A stretch of DNA of 64,000 nt, taken from NCBI GenBank assembly GCA_014763895.1, contig JACXUM010000008.1, positions 29,333 through 93,332 of the forward strand, written 5' to 3'. The notes beneath the pieces were generated by a model. That model ran no database searches. It saw only the letters and a list, made by a program, of their open reading frames with translations, and was not told where the DNA came from. A program made the translations under genes and the position numbers. Source of the DNA: Campylobacterales bacterium. GTDB taxonomy: Bacteria > Campylobacterota > Campylobacteria > Campylobacterales > Sulfurovaceae. Positions 53,564-63,973 of this stretch are shown here, piece after piece; positions within the stretch are counted from its first letter, which is position 1; every line of letters starts with the position of its first letter.

Positions 53564-54667
53564 TCAAAGCGAAAATCCGTAGAGTTCATGATAGGTTTTC
53601 ATCGCATACCGGTCCGTCATCGCAGCGATATAATCAGCGATCACCCGCTGCTTGTTGCGACTTTCAAACAATGCTTTCTGGTGAAGAGGCAACAGGTCAG
53701 GATCTTCACTGAATGCCCGGTACAACCCTTTGATACACTGCTTTCCGGCATACATTTTTTTGACAATCTTCTCGTGTCTGTAGAGTTTCTGAAAAAGAAT
53801 TTTTTTCAACCGTTTGAGTTCTGTAGTCGTTTGATCCGAAAATCCTAGAGGCAATGGCTTCGATGCATCCAAAGTTGCACAAATAGGCTCTTCTTGACGA
53901 TGCTGTTGGGCACCCTCTTTTGAATGTTCGATGAAATCCTCGACCAGTATCTTGATCAATCCGGCCACAAAACGGTGACGGTACAGCATGTCATCCCTTC
54001 CGATCCCTTCTTCTTGCACCATCGCATCCACCCGTAAAAAAAGTGCATCTTCTTGTAGATCTTCAAAACCGATCAAGCCGTACTTGATCCCATCATCAAT
54101 ATCATGGCTGGTATAGGCGATCTCATCGGCATGATCTACAACCATCGCCTCCAAAGAAGGGTGTTTATCAAGAGCAAACCGTGGATCCAACCCCTCCAAA
54201 AACGGTTTTTTATATGGGAAAGAGTGTTTCAATACGCCTTCAAGCGTCGCAAAAGTCAAATTAAGCCCATCAAACTCTTTATACCGTTTTTCCAATCTCG
54301 TCAATACTCGAAAAGATTGAAAATTATGTTCAAACCCCAATGCTCTGCCGTCATCTTTAAGCAATTTATCCAGTTCATCCCCACCCACATGGCCAAAAGG
54401 GGTATGTCCAAGGTCATGGGAAAGTGCGATCACCTCTGCCAAAGTTTCATTGAGTCCAAGCATTCTTGATAGGGTACGGGCAATCTGGCTGACTTCAAGC
54501 GAATGGGTCAATCGTGTACGGAAATAATCCCCTTCGTGATTGAGAAAAACCTGTGTTTTATACTCCAGTCTTCTAAAAGAACTGCAGTGCAATACCCTGT
54601 CCCTGTCCCTGGCATAAGGTTCTCTGAAATCCGCTTCAAAACTAAAAAACCGTTCATCCGGCCGCAT
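53564..54667 (-). CDS. dgt: dGTPase-like HD-domain triphosphohydrolase
   Basis: 367 aa, HD-superfamily dNTP triphosphohydrolase. Metal-binding motifs: RLTHSLEVSQIARTLSRMLG, IALSHDLGHTPFGHVGGDEL and VVDHADEIAYTSHDIDDGI. Probably removes excess or modified dNTPs; many bacterial members act on several substrates and need a dNTP effector. Divergent from thyX, whose product feeds the same pool. Confidence 0.88.
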   Translation of the reverse strand: MRPDERFFSFEADFREPYARDRDRVLHCSSFRRLEYKTQVFLNHEGDYFRTRLTHSLEVSQIARTLSRMLGLNETLAEVIALSHDLGHTPFGHVGGDELDKLLKDDGRALGFEHNFQSFRVLTRLEKRYKEFDGLNLTFATLEGVLKHSFPYKKPFLEGLDPRFALDKHPSLEAMVVDHADEIAYTSHDIDDGIKYGLIGFEDLQEDALFLRVDAMVQEEGIGRDDMLYRHRFVAGLIKILVEDFIEHSKEGAQQHRQEEPICATLDASKPLPLGFSDQTTTELKRLKKILFQKLYRHEKIVKKMYAGKQCIKGLYRAFSEDPDLLPLHQKALFESRNKQRVIADYIAAMTDRYAMKTYHELYGFSL

Positions 54668-54691
54668 GTTTTATCCTTTAGATAATAGTGT

Positions 54692-54697
54692 TATAAT
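54692..54697 (+). promoter_or_regulatory. -10 box of thyX
   Basis: TATAAT 28 bases before the preferred thyX ATG (54725), supporting that start over the ATG at 54710. Confidence 0.5.
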
Positions 54698-54724
54698 TGT
54701 ACCCAAATAATGCGGGAGCACCCT

Positions 54725-55555
54725 ATGCAGATGTACCAGATAACCTATGAAAAACCAAAAGTTACCCTTTTGCAGGAAAGCGGGCTGGGTGTTGCGGAAA
54801 TCGCGGCACGTACCTGCTATGACAGTTTCGAGAACAGTGAAAATGAATGTGTTCGCAATGCCATGACGACTTTGGATTCCCAAGAGATCAACCGTATCGA
54901 ATCTTCCGATCTTCTCGCAAATCTTGCATGGGTTCATCACCACCATTCGATCATCGAACATGCCACATTAAGCTATCTGATACAGGGAACTTCCAGGGGC
55001 GTACTCCAGGAGCATGCCAGACACCGGATCCAGGCGATCTCTGTACGCAGCACGAGATACACCATGTCCAGCGTAATCAATGCTTTTGTTGCTTCTTTGG
55101 AAAGTGAAAACGGATTTGAATTTTTCTTAGAAAAACTGCTTGAACTTCACCTCTTTGTGATTACGGATAAAGCATACTTGGCCATTGAAATTCGTGCCAT
55201 ATATGAAAAACTCAAATTCCAATACGACAGAGACGGTGATTTTATCAACAATGCCGTCGCAAAATCCTCCCTACCTCTGATCGAAGAGTACAAATACAAT
55301 GCCAAAGCACTCTACGAAGCCTTGGAAGCGGGAAAGAAAAAAAGAAATGTCGGTGATGCCTTTAAACATATCGTGACCGATAACTGGAAGGTAGATATGG
55401 TCGTAACTTTCAATATCAGAAGCCTCAAAAACTATTTTGACCTCAGAGATTCGGGAGCTGCATGGTTTCAGATACAGTGGCTTGCCCAGGCAATGAAAGA
55501 GGTTACTCCGGTGAAATATTTAAAACTTATCGACAAAAAATATAAGGATTGCTAA
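54725..55555 (+). CDS. thyX: Flavin-dependent thymidylate synthase
   Basis: 276 aa. Makes dTMP using FAD and methylene-tetrahydrofolate. Signature RHRIQAISVRS is the RHR-x7-S motif near residue 92, after IIEHATLSYLIQG. The start at 54725 is preferred because GGGAG is 7 bases upstream; 54710 is an in-frame alternative. Divergent from dgt. Confidence 0.97.
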   Translation: MQMYQITYEKPKVTLLQESGLGVAEIAARTCYDSFENSENECVRNAMTTLDSQEINRIESSDLLANLAWVHHHHSIIEHATLSYLIQGTSRGVLQEHARHRIQAISVRSTRYTMSSVINAFVASLESENGFEFFLEKLLELHLFVITDKAYLAIEIRAIYEKLKFQYDRDGDFINNAVAKSSLPLIEEYKYNAKALYEALEAGKKKRNVGDAFKHIVTDNWKVDMVVTFNIRSLKNYFDLRDSGAAWFQIQWLAQAMKEVTPVKYLKLIDKKYKDC

Positions 55556-55682
55556 CAAAGTTTTTTCTTATTAAAAACTGGTTTAAAGACGGGTTTTAAA
55601 GGAAAAAATAGAAAGTATGATTATCTTTCTAAAAACAAAAAACATTCATTTTTTCTATATCTTATTTTCACTATAATTTTAC

Positions 55683-55688
55683 TATAAT
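55683..55688 (+). promoter_or_regulatory. -10 box of the second L,D-transpeptidase gene
   Basis: TATAAT (a second lies at 55672-55677) 35 bases before the likely TTG start. Confidence 0.45.
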
Positions 55689-55723
55689 ACGCTCCAAAAA
55701 AAGTACCATCATTGGAGAAACCC

Positions 55724-57439
55724 TTGCGTTTTATTTATGCCTTCCTTTTACTTCTATTATTAGAAGGTTCATTGCATGCCCAGATCATCTCAGTTGAAAC
55801 GATCTCATCAAACATTCAACAGAGTTTACAACAACGCCTCAAAGGTCAAAACAAACCGATCGTCCAAGCGCTTTATCAGCAGGCAGGATATAAACCGTTG
55901 TGGATCGGTCCGGAAAACCGCTCTAAAATGAACCAATTGATCCTGGCACTTCAAGATCCAATGTTCAATTATAAAAACAAAGCATTCGATCAACAAAATA
56001 TCGCCCAATACCTTTATAAGCTGGACAACAACCAGATCAATGAAGGCAATAAAGCCGCTGTTTATGCGAGGGTTGATATGATGTTGACCAACTCTTTTGT
56101 GAGACTGGTACGTTTTATCGTACAAGGGGATGTGAACTGGAATCTGGTACAACAAAAACTCTATGCACTTAAAGCAAGCAATGATATCACTGCCCATTGG
56201 GATATGACTTTCAAAGCCCTTCCTGATACCTATACACTTTTTTCTGCCATTGCAAGCGGAGAGATATATCCCTATCTTAATTCACTCATTCCGATGGAAA
56301 AACGCTATAAAGCACTGATCAAACTGCTTAAACGCTATCAGTCTATGCCGACATTCCCAAAAGTCGAATACGCTAACGAAACGTTAAAACTGGGAGACAA
56401 ATCCGGACGTGTTGAACAGGTCAAACAAAGATTGCAGGTTGAGGGAGACTACCCTAAAAATGCGCCGATCGACAGAACATTTACCAAAACCTTGCAACGT
56501 GCCGTGGCTTCATTCCAAAAACGCTATAACATTGCCGTAGACGGAAAAGTGGATAAAGTAACGAATTACTATTTAAATTTGCCTATCAGCGATAATATTC
56601 AAAGCATTATCACCAACCTGGATAAGACCAAACTCTATCCGAAAAGTTTTGAAGATGAGTATATCGAATCAAACATTCCTGATTTCAGACTTACTTACTA
56701 TAAAAACGGCGTACCATCCAAGAAAATGGCACTGGTTGTAGGAAGGATCGACCGGCCTACGCCGCTCTTTGAAGATAAAGTCCGTTTCATGGTGCTCAAC
56801 CCCACCTGGACCGTTCCTGATAACCTTATCAAGCGGGATTTGATCCATGTTCTCAGAGAGAACCCTTCTTATCTTGAAGAAAACAACATCCATGCATTTG
56901 CAGGCAATAATGAGATCCGCATCACACAGGCCCAGCTCGACCCTTATGAAAACAGCGACCGGCCGGTTCCTTACCGATTTGTACAGTACCCCGGAGATAA
57001 AAATGCCCTGGGAAGGGTCAAATTCATGTTCCCGAACAAATACGACGTTTATCTTCATGATACGGATAATAAATCCCTTTTTGACCAGCGTTATAGGGTT
57101 TACAGCTCAGGTTGTATGAGGGTCCAAAAACCGATGGCATTGATGAGTACACTTTTAGAGCACGCTCAAGGAAGCTATACCAAGAGTAAAATCGACCAGA
57201 TTTTTGCTACCAATCAGCCTGTAACGATCAGTCTGTCCAAACCGGTACCGATACATATCATCTACTTTACAGCCTATGAAGAAAATGGAAAAGCTTATTT
57301 TAGAAACGATATCTACCTCTATGACAAGATCATCGAAGAATCTGTTGAAGGCAACAGCAAACGGACTTTCACTGTACCGTCCAAACGCTTGATAGATATC
57401 AAGAAAAACGCGCAGACTGTTAAAACAGTATCCAATTAA
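55724..57439 (+). CDS. L,D-transpeptidase (YcbB-like), second paralogue
   Basis: 571 aa. The likely start is a TTG at 55724 ([19 protein letters not shown]) preceded by GGAGAAACCC; a TTG at 55712 is also open. Signal peptide; scaffold domain; peptidoglycan-binding domain near residues 220-280 ([19 protein letters not shown] then [18 protein letters not shown]); and a YkuD domain with the nucleophile Cys in [15 protein letters not shown] (the first gene has SHGCIRL). It ends 4 bases into the convergent ruvC. Probably a second, differently regulated cross-linking enzyme. Confidence 0.92.
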   Translation: MRFIYAFLLLLLLEGSLHAQIISVETISSNIQQSLQQRLKGQNKPIVQALYQQAGYKPLWIGPENRSKMNQLILALQDPMFNYKNKAFDQQNIAQYLYKLDNNQINEGNKAAVYARVDMMLTNSFVRLVRFIVQGDVNWNLVQQKLYALKASNDITAHWDMTFKALPDTYTLFSAIASGEIYPYLNSLIPMEKRYKALIKLLKRYQSMPTFPKVEYANETLKLGDKSGRVEQVKQRLQVEGDYPKNAPIDRTFTKTLQRAVASFQKRYNIAVDGKVDKVTNYYLNLPISDNIQSIITNLDKTKLYPKSFEDEYIESNIPDFRLTYYKNGVPSKKMALVVGRIDRPTPLFEDKVRFMVLNPTWTVPDNLIKRDLIHVLRENPSYLEENNIHAFAGNNEIRITQAQLDPYENSDRPVPYRFVQYPGDKNALGRVKFMFPNKYDVYLHDTDNKSLFDQRYRVYSSGCMRVQKPMALMSTLLEHAQGSYTKSKIDQIFATNQPVTISLSKPVPIHIIYFTAYEENGKAYFRNDIYLYDKIIEESVEGNSKRTFTVPSKRLIDIKKNAQTVKTVSN

Positions 57440-57915
57440 GATTTTCTCATCTTCACCCGTTGAAGATGGGTCAATGCGATCGCCATCGCATCAGTGATAT
57501 CCAACGGTTTAATCTCTTTTTTAATCCCCAGCAATCTTTTAACCATAAATGCGACCTGCTCTTTTGCCGCTTTTCCGTTACCAGTCACCGCTTTTTTAAC
57601 CTGCAAAGGGGTATATTCATAAAAATACCCGATCTCTTGAAGTATTTTAAGAGAAAGCGCACCCCTAAACTGTGCCAGTTTTAAAACAGTTTTTGGATTG
57701 AAAGCAAAAAAGATATCCTCAATGGCAACCTCATCAATGGTATGGGCCTTTAAAATCACATCCAAACCCTCTACAAGCTCGACAATCTGCTCTTGTAAAT
57801 TTTTTGTCTTTATTTTAAGCAAACCTGCTTCGACCAGTGAATAACTTTTTCCGTCCCACAAAAGTATACAATAGCCTAAATTACGGCTTCCGGGATCAAT
57901 TCCTAATATTTTCAT
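57436..57915 (-). CDS. ruvC: Holliday junction endonuclease RuvC
   Basis: 159 aa. Cuts Holliday junctions as a dimer. Acidic catalytic residues in [29 protein letters not shown] and [14 protein letters not shown]. Ends overlap the transpeptidase gene by 4 bases on the opposite strand. It starts just before the oriC1 DnaA boxes. Confidence 0.96.
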   Translation of the reverse strand: MKILGIDPGSRNLGYCILLWDGKSYSLVEAGLLKIKTKNLQEQIVELVEGLDVILKAHTIDEVAIEDIFFAFNPKTVLKLAQFRGALSLKILQEIGYFYEYTPLQVKKAVTGNGKAAKEQVAFMVKRLLGIKKEIKPLDITDAMAIALTHLQRVKMRKS

Positions 57916-58010
57916 TCACACCTTTGTTCACAGAGTGAATAATTTTCTTCACTCCTCTTTACTAACGCTATTTTAGCTAAAATTGGCTAAAATGCCTAAA
58001 GTTATTCACA
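57912..58010. promoter_or_regulatory. oriC1: DnaA-box cluster between ruvC and dnaA
   Basis: Five matches or near matches: TCATTCACA (57912), TTGTTCACA (57924), TTATTCACT inverted (57934-57942), TTCTTCACT (57945), and a perfect TTATTCACA (58002). They sit directly upstream of dnaA, as in other Campylobacterota with bipartite origins, and would also autoregulate dnaA. Confidence 0.85.
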
Positions 58011-58060
58011 TTAAGGTTTCATACTTTATTTTATTTACTCACATCCAAAGGAATGTTACA

Positions 58061-59395
58061 ATGAACATCGGTCAAAAAGTGATCTTTGAACTCAAAAAAG
58101 AGATCAGCGAAATAGAATACGAACGCTATATCAAAAATCTTGTCTACGATGCCAAACATTCCAGAAGCAATATCGTTTATTTCAACGCACCCAATATGCT
58201 TGTGGCCAAATGGGTTCAAACCAAATATACACAAAAACTTGCCCATCTTTTCGAACTCCAAAATGAGATCAAACCTGAAATCAAGATCATAGTAGGCAAA
58301 CAGGCTGTATCTGCGCCTGTAGTACAAAACAAACAAACTACAGAAAAACAAAGTACCAAAAGTACCTATCTCAATCCATCCCTGATATTTGAAAGCTTTA
58401 TTGTAGGGGACTCCAACCAATTTGCCTATACCACTGCAAAATCCGTTGCCGAAAAACCGGGTAAACAATATAATCCTCTTTTCATCTATGGAGGTGTTGG
58501 ACTTGGTAAAACACACCTGTTGCAAGCCATTGGAAATTACCAGATTGATTTGGGTAAAAAAGTGATCTATACTACCCTTGAGCAATTCATGAATGATTTC
58601 ACATCCCATCTTCGTTCACAGACTATGGACAGATTCAGGGATAAATACCGCGATTGCGATCTTCTGCTTATAGATGATATCCAATTCCTTAGCCGAAAAG
58701 AACAAACCCAGGAAGAGTTCTTTCACACCTTCAACGAACTATATAATGCAAATAAACAAATCGTGATGACAGCCGACAGAGCACCAAATAAAATTGCAGG
58801 GCTTGTAGACCGACTTAGAACCCGTTTTGAATGGGGACTAATGGCGGATATCCAGCCTCCTGGACTTGAAACAAAGATCGCCATTATCCAGAAAAAATGC
58901 GAACTTGACGGAATCAGACTCAATAATGAAATCATCAATTTCATTGCAACCCATATGGGCGATAATATCCGGGAAATCGAAGGTACTATCATTAAACTTA
59001 ATGCGCTTAGCTCCATGCTTAACCAGGAAATAACACTTGATTTTGCACAAAATGCGATCAAAGACCAGCTTAAAGAGAAAAAAGAAAACGTTACCATCGA
59101 TGATATCATTAAAATCGTCTCAAAAGAACTCAATATCAAACCATCCGATATCAAATCAAAAAAACGAACCAAAAATGTGGTCGATGCAAGACGTACAGCG
59201 ATTTATCTAGCGCGTAACCTCACACCCAATTCCATGCCGCAGATCGCTCTATATTTCGGTATGAAAGACCATACTGCAATTTCCCATGCCATGAAAAAAA
59301 TCAATGAGATCATTGACAGCGATGAAAATTTCAAAGTCCTTTTGGAAGAACTTTCCAACAAGATTCATACCGATACCCAAAAATCAGAACTTTAA
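58061..59395 (+). CDS. dnaA: Chromosomal replication initiator protein DnaA
   Basis: 444 aa. The start is ATG 58061 (MNIGQKVIFELKKEISEIEY), with AAAGGAA at 10 bases. Walker A FIYGGVGLGKTHLLQAIGNY near residue 145, Walker B LLLIDDIQFLSRKEQTQEEF near 205, and the C-terminal DnaA-box-binding motif GMKDHTAISHAMKKINEI. Flanked on both sides by DnaA boxes. Confidence 0.98.
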   Translation: MNIGQKVIFELKKEISEIEYERYIKNLVYDAKHSRSNIVYFNAPNMLVAKWVQTKYTQKLAHLFELQNEIKPEIKIIVGKQAVSAPVVQNKQTTEKQSTKSTYLNPSLIFESFIVGDSNQFAYTTAKSVAEKPGKQYNPLFIYGGVGLGKTHLLQAIGNYQIDLGKKVIYTTLEQFMNDFTSHLRSQTMDRFRDKYRDCDLLLIDDIQFLSRKEQTQEEFFHTFNELYNANKQIVMTADRAPNKIAGLVDRLRTRFEWGLMADIQPPGLETKIAIIQKKCELDGIRLNNEIINFIATHMGDNIREIEGTIIKLNALSSMLNQEITLDFAQNAIKDQLKEKKENVTIDDIIKIVSKELNIKPSDIKSKKRTKNVVDARRTAIYLARNLTPNSMPQIALYFGMKDHTAISHAMKKINEIIDSDENFKVLLEELSNKIHTDTQKSEL

Positions 59396-59435
59396 AACAA
59401 TGAAAACTTGAATAAAAAAAAGATATAATTTTGAA

Positions 59436-59516
59436 AGTGAATAAATGTGAATATTCAAAACATATTCATCACAAAGGCAAATGCCGAAAAATAGGGCTTA
59501 AAAGCAGTTTTTCACA
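59436..59516. promoter_or_regulatory. oriC2: second DnaA-box cluster with AT-rich unwinding region
   Basis: Boxes: AGTGAATAA inverted (59436-59444), TGTGAATAT inverted (59446-59454), TTTTTCACA (59508). The preceding and inner stretch (AAAAAAAAGATATAATTTTG and following) is very AT-rich, a likely unwinding element. With oriC1 it forms the split origin. Confidence 0.75.
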
Positions 59517-59571
59517 ATTTCAACCGGTGCTACTGCTACGTACTAAGATTATTAAAAAATAAGGAGAGTTA

Positions 59572-60639
59572 ATGAAAATCAGAGCACAAAAGCAGATGAT
59601 TGAATCCATCTTGATTAATCTACAACCTTTTCTGGAAAAAAAAGATGCAAGCCAAATTACTTCACATATACTCTTTACAACTCATGACGGAAAGTGTATT
59701 GTTAAAGCAACCGACTCCGAAATCGGATTAAAAATTACTACCGATCATATTACAATAGAAAATGAAGGTTCTTTTACAGCCCATGGGAAAAAACTGCTTG
59801 ACATTATCCGTATTTTAAAAGATGATGAAATTACACTTGAATTATTGGACAATACACTTGTTATTAAACAAAAAAATTCAAAATTCAAACTTCCTACGTT
59901 TGATCCAAGTGCTTATCCTGCTTTTCCAAGTATCGATAACAAACCTCAAATTTCTTTGGATTCACTAAGCCTTATTCAAAATATCAAAAAAATCTCTCCC
60001 GCTATTGATACCAACAACCCAAAATTTGAACTTAACGGTGCTTTGATCAATATCAAAAATAACGCAACAGATCTTGTAGGTACAGATACCAGAAGATTGG
60101 CTATCGCAACGATTGAAAGTTCAAATGATGAACCACTCTCTCTTATCGTACCTAAAAAAGCAATTTTAGAAATTCAAAAACTTTTTTTAGATCAAATCAA
60201 TATCTATTACGATGAAACCAATTTAATCATTACCAATGATAACTATTTCTTTTATACAAGATTGATCAATGGAAAATTTCCTGATTATCAAAGAATTATT
60301 CCATCAAGTATAAAACACACCGTTGTTTTACCAAAAAAAGAGATGATCGATGCCATTAAAATGATTACAACAATTTCACAAGAGATTAAAATGACTTTGC
60401 TTTCAGATACAATAATTTTTAATTCTCTCAGTGTAGATAATGTAGAGGCTAAAACTGAAATAGAAGTCGAAACAGGTCTAAATGATAAATTTGAAATCAG
60501 TTTCAACAGCAGATATATTTTGGATTTTATCTCTCAAATCGATAAAAATGAATTTTTAATGCAGTTCAATGAACCAAATCTGCCATTTGTTGTAAAAAAT
60601 GACAATTTCATCACAATTATCATGCCAATTGTTGCATAA
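59572..60639 (+). CDS. dnaN: DNA polymerase III beta sliding clamp
   Basis: 355 aa. Three-domain clamp; visible stretches include [47 protein letters not shown] and the C-terminal [17 protein letters not shown] (usual MP(L/M) ending). Good ribosome-binding site (AAGGAGAG). Normally followed by gyrB; here pyrG follows instead. Confidence 0.97.
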   Translation: MKIRAQKQMIESILINLQPFLEKKDASQITSHILFTTHDGKCIVKATDSEIGLKITTDHITIENEGSFTAHGKKLLDIIRILKDDEITLELLDNTLVIKQKNSKFKLPTFDPSAYPAFPSIDNKPQISLDSLSLIQNIKKISPAIDTNNPKFELNGALINIKNNATDLVGTDTRRLAIATIESSNDEPLSLIVPKKAILEIQKLFLDQINIYYDETNLIITNDNYFFYTRLINGKFPDYQRIIPSSIKHTVVLPKKEMIDAIKMITTISQEIKMTLLSDTIIFNSLSVDNVEAKTEIEVETGLNDKFEISFNSRYILDFISQIDKNEFLMQFNEPNLPFVVKNDNFITIIMPIVA

Positions 60640-60659
60640 AATTAAAGGGAATAAAGTTA

Positions 60660-62291
60660 ATGAGTGAAAACAACACGAAATATATTTTTGTAACCGGCGG
60701 TGTTTTAAGTTCACTGGGAAAAGGGATTACTGCGGCGAGTATCGGAACGCTACTCAAACAGACGGGATTGAGAGTCGCTGTTCTAAAACTTGATCCTTAT
60801 ATCAACGTAGACCCTGGTACGATGTCACCGCTTGAACACGGCGAAGTTTTCGTAACAAAAGACGGTGCTGAAACAGACCTTGACCTTGGACATTATGAAA
60901 GATTTTTGGATACTTCTTTAACCCAGAACAATAATTTTACGACAGGACAGGTTTATAAAACCGTTATCGAAAATGAACGAAAAGGAAAATATCTTGGAAA
61001 AACAATCCAGGTAGTACCCCATATCGTCAATGAAATCAAAGAACGTATCGAAAAAGCAGGTGAGGGCAAAGATATCCTTATCGTAGAACTTGGAGGAACA
61101 ACAGGAGACATCGAAGGATTGCCATTCCTTGAAACAATCCGTCAAATGAAACATGAACTTGGAAAATCAAATCTTATGAATATTCATGTAACACTTTTAC
61201 CGTATATCAAAGCGGCAGGTGAACTCAAAACCAAACCGACACAACACTCGGTTCAGGAACTCAGACGTATCGGAATTGCACCGCATATGTTGATTCTCAG
61301 GGCGGAAAAACCGGTACCAAACGGTACCAAACGTAAAATTGCCTATAGCTGCGATGTAGAAGAGGATTCTGTCATTGTTGCAGAAGATGCAGCAACGATT
61401 TATCAAGTACCGTTGAATTTTCTAAGACAAGATATCCTAACACCGATTTGTAAACAGCTGAAACTCGAAAACTGTCAACCTAAGATGGATGAGTGGACCT
61501 CACTGGTCAATAAGATCATTATGCCAAGTGATGAAGTTAAAATAGCATTTGTCGGAAAATATCTTGATCTTAAAGAATCTTATAAATCTCTTACTGAAGC
61601 TTTGATCCATGCTGGAGCACATTTGGATTTCAGAGTCAATATCAAATGGGTAGACAGTGAAAAGGTAAAAGAAGAGGGTGCACAAAAGTTCCTACAGGAT
61701 TGCGACGGAATACTCGTTGCCGGCGGGTTTGGTGAACGTGGTGTTGAAGGAAAGATCGAAGCGATTCGTTATGCAAGGGAAAACAAAGTACCATTTTTAG
61801 GTATCTGTCTTGGTATGCAGCTTTCATTAATTGAATTTGGAAGAAATGTGTTGGGGCTTGAAGATGCTAATTCTGTGGAATTTAACAAAGATACCAAAAA
61901 TCCTATGGTTTATTTAATCGATGAGTTTATCGATGCAAGCGGAACAAAACAAGTTCGAACGACCAAGTCCCCAATGGGCGGAACGCTTAGACTTGGAGAG
62001 TATGAATGTCATACCAAAGAGGGATCAAGACTTCGCGAAGCTTATGATTCAAACGTCATTTATGAAAGACATAGACACCGCTATGAGGCTAATCCGAAAT
62101 ATAGGGAAGCGTTAGAAGCCAACGGTATGGAGATCACCGGAGAATCGGATGGATTGATTGAAGCAGTCGAAGTTAAGGACCACCCATGGTTCCTTGGTGT
62201 ACAGTTCCATCCAGAATTTACTTCCAGATTACAAAATCCAAATCCATCTATTTTAGCCTTTGTCAAAGCGGCTATCAAATACGCTAAATAA
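60660..62291 (+). CDS. pyrG: CTP synthase
   Basis: 543 aa. Amination of UTP to CTP. N-terminal synthetase ([21 protein letters not shown]-loop near residue 10) and C-terminal glutaminase with Cys in [18 protein letters not shown] and the His-Glu pair in [11 protein letters not shown]. Follows dnaN by 20 bases and precedes recJ without a gap, suggesting a dnaN-pyrG-recJ transcript. Confidence 0.98.
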   Translation: MSENNTKYIFVTGGVLSSLGKGITAASIGTLLKQTGLRVAVLKLDPYINVDPGTMSPLEHGEVFVTKDGAETDLDLGHYERFLDTSLTQNNNFTTGQVYKTVIENERKGKYLGKTIQVVPHIVNEIKERIEKAGEGKDILIVELGGTTGDIEGLPFLETIRQMKHELGKSNLMNIHVTLLPYIKAAGELKTKPTQHSVQELRRIGIAPHMLILRAEKPVPNGTKRKIAYSCDVEEDSVIVAEDAATIYQVPLNFLRQDILTPICKQLKLENCQPKMDEWTSLVNKIIMPSDEVKIAFVGKYLDLKESYKSLTEALIHAGAHLDFRVNIKWVDSEKVKEEGAQKFLQDCDGILVAGGFGERGVEGKIEAIRYARENKVPFLGICLGMQLSLIEFGRNVLGLEDANSVEFNKDTKNPMVYLIDEFIDASGTKQVRTTKSPMGGTLRLGEYECHTKEGSRLREAYDSNVIYERHRHRYEANPKYREALEANGMEITGESDGLIEAVEVKDHPWFLGVQFHPEFTSRLQNPNPSILAFVKAAIKYAK

Positions 62292-63869
62292 ATGGACTCC
62301 CCTTTAACGCTTGAAGCGTTGGAGCAAAAGCTCAAATTACGTTTTAAAGAGGGATTTCTCTCTTTAAAAGACCTGCCCCTTCCTGATACCTTCAAAGATA
62401 TGCAAAAGGCCACAGTGCGTATCGTGGATGCTATAAAAAATTATGAAAAAATAACAATCATCGGGGATTATGATGTAGATGGTGTAACATCTACAACGAT
62501 CATGAAACTTTTTTTTGAAGAGATCGGTTATCCGGTTGAATGGATTATTCCTAACCGTTTTACGGATGGCTACGGTCTTTCAGTCAATATTATCCCCAAA
62601 ATCAAAGGGACCGATCTGGCTATCACGGTAGACAACGGAATATCGGCCATTCATGCAGCCCAGCTTTGCAAAGAAGAGGGCATAGAACTTATTATCACCG
62701 ATCATCATCTCTTATCTTTTCAAATTCCTGAGGCTTACGCGATTATCAATCAAAAACAGGAAGCCTGCGAGTTTCCCTATGAAGATGTGTGCGGTGCGCA
62801 GATAGCCTGGTATTTGGCTGCTTCGTTAAAAAATGCGCTCAATGTCAAAGTCAATATGGTCGAATATCTCGAATTGGTTTCCATTGCGATTATTGCGGAT
62901 ATGATGCCGCTGCAGCATATCAATAGAGCAATGGTACAAGCAGGGATCAAAGCCCTCTCTCAAAGCAGCAGGCCGGCGATCAAAGCTTTTTTGGAATATC
63001 ACCAAAAAGAGTATCTCAACAGTGATGACATTGGATTTTTTTTGGCACCATTGCTTAACAGTGCAGGGAGAATGGATGATGCTTCCCATGCCGTAGAATT
63101 CTTAACTTCTACCAATATCTACGATGCAAGAGTACGGCTTGCTAAACTGGTAGAATTAAATACACTGAGAAAAACGACCGAACAGACCTTGACCCATCAG
63201 GCTTTATTGCAGGTTGATACCAAAGATGATGTGATTATCGTAGTAGGCCAGGAATGGCATGAAGGAGTTGTAGGTATCGTGGCATCCAGAATCGCTCAAA
63301 TATGCCAAAAACCTTCAATTGTACTAAGCGAAAATGAAAATGGAGTGCTGAAAGGAAGCGGAAGAAGTTTCGGCGAATGTGATTTGTTCGGTATTGTGGA
63401 TAGCTGTAGGGAACATCTGGAAAAATTTGGAGGACATCAAGCTGCAATAGGGCTTACTTTACATAAGGAAAAATTAGAATGGTTTAAATCTAAAATACAA
63501 AAAAAATACCGATCGAAAGGCTATAGTCAAAAAATTTTTGATCCGCAAATTACAGGTGCCTTGTATTTTTCACAGATAGATTTTAAACTGACAGCATTGA
63601 TAAAGAAATATGAGCCTTACGGATACGGCAATCCTATGCCAAAATTTATATCGTATGATGTAGAAATTCTTCAAATACAAACTATGGGAAAAAAAGGCGA
63701 ACATATGCGTTTATTGCTCAAACAGGAAAATGTAGTTTTGCAAGCTGTTTGGTTTAAAAGCAGAGGGGATGTTAAAATCGGCCAACAAGTACAACTTTTT
63801 TACACCCTCAGTGAAAACTATTTTCAGGGTAAAATATCACTTCAACTTATAATTGATAAGATAATATAA
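62292..63869 (+). CDS. recJ: Single-stranded-DNA exonuclease RecJ
   Basis: 525 aa, 5'-3' ssDNA exonuclease. DHH-family motifs: GDYDVDGVTSTTIM near residue 58, TVDNGISAIHAAQL, ITDHHLLSFQIPEA; the DHHA1 end with GSGRSFGECDLFGIVDSC and FGGHQAAIGLTLHKEKL. The start ATG follows the pyrG stop directly (TAAATG). Slightly shorter than E. coli RecJ. Confidence 0.97.
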   Translation: MDSPLTLEALEQKLKLRFKEGFLSLKDLPLPDTFKDMQKATVRIVDAIKNYEKITIIGDYDVDGVTSTTIMKLFFEEIGYPVEWIIPNRFTDGYGLSVNIIPKIKGTDLAITVDNGISAIHAAQLCKEEGIELIITDHHLLSFQIPEAYAIINQKQEACEFPYEDVCGAQIAWYLAASLKNALNVKVNMVEYLELVSIAIIADMMPLQHINRAMVQAGIKALSQSSRPAIKAFLEYHQKEYLNSDDIGFFLAPLLNSAGRMDDASHAVEFLTSTNIYDARVRLAKLVELNTLRKTTEQTLTHQALLQVDTKDDVIIVVGQEWHEGVVGIVASRIAQICQKPSIVLSENENGVLKGSGRSFGECDLFGIVDSCREHLEKFGGHQAAIGLTLHKEKLEWFKSKIQKKYRSKGYSQKIFDPQITGALYFSQIDFKLTALIKKYEPYGYGNPMPKFISYDVEILQIQTMGKKGEHMRLLLKQENVVLQAVWFKSRGDVKIGQQVQLFYTLSENYFQGKISLQLIIDKII

Positions 63870-63918
63870 TTGAAATAAATAAATTATTTCTTTAATAATT
63901 TAAGGGGCTTGACTAGTT

Positions 63919-63973
63919 TAGAGGGTCATTTCTGAAGATTTTTAACAGTAATTTGTATAAATCTTCACCTCTA
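63919..63973. repeat. Nested inverted repeat at the window end
   Basis: TAGAGG (63919-63924), TGAAGATTT (63933-63941), AAATCTTCA (63959-63967), CCTCTA (63968-63973): two stems with one side interrupted by 8 bases. It begins 49 bases after the recJ stop. It could be the recJ terminator or the edge of a repeat or mobile element beyond the window. Confidence 0.5.
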
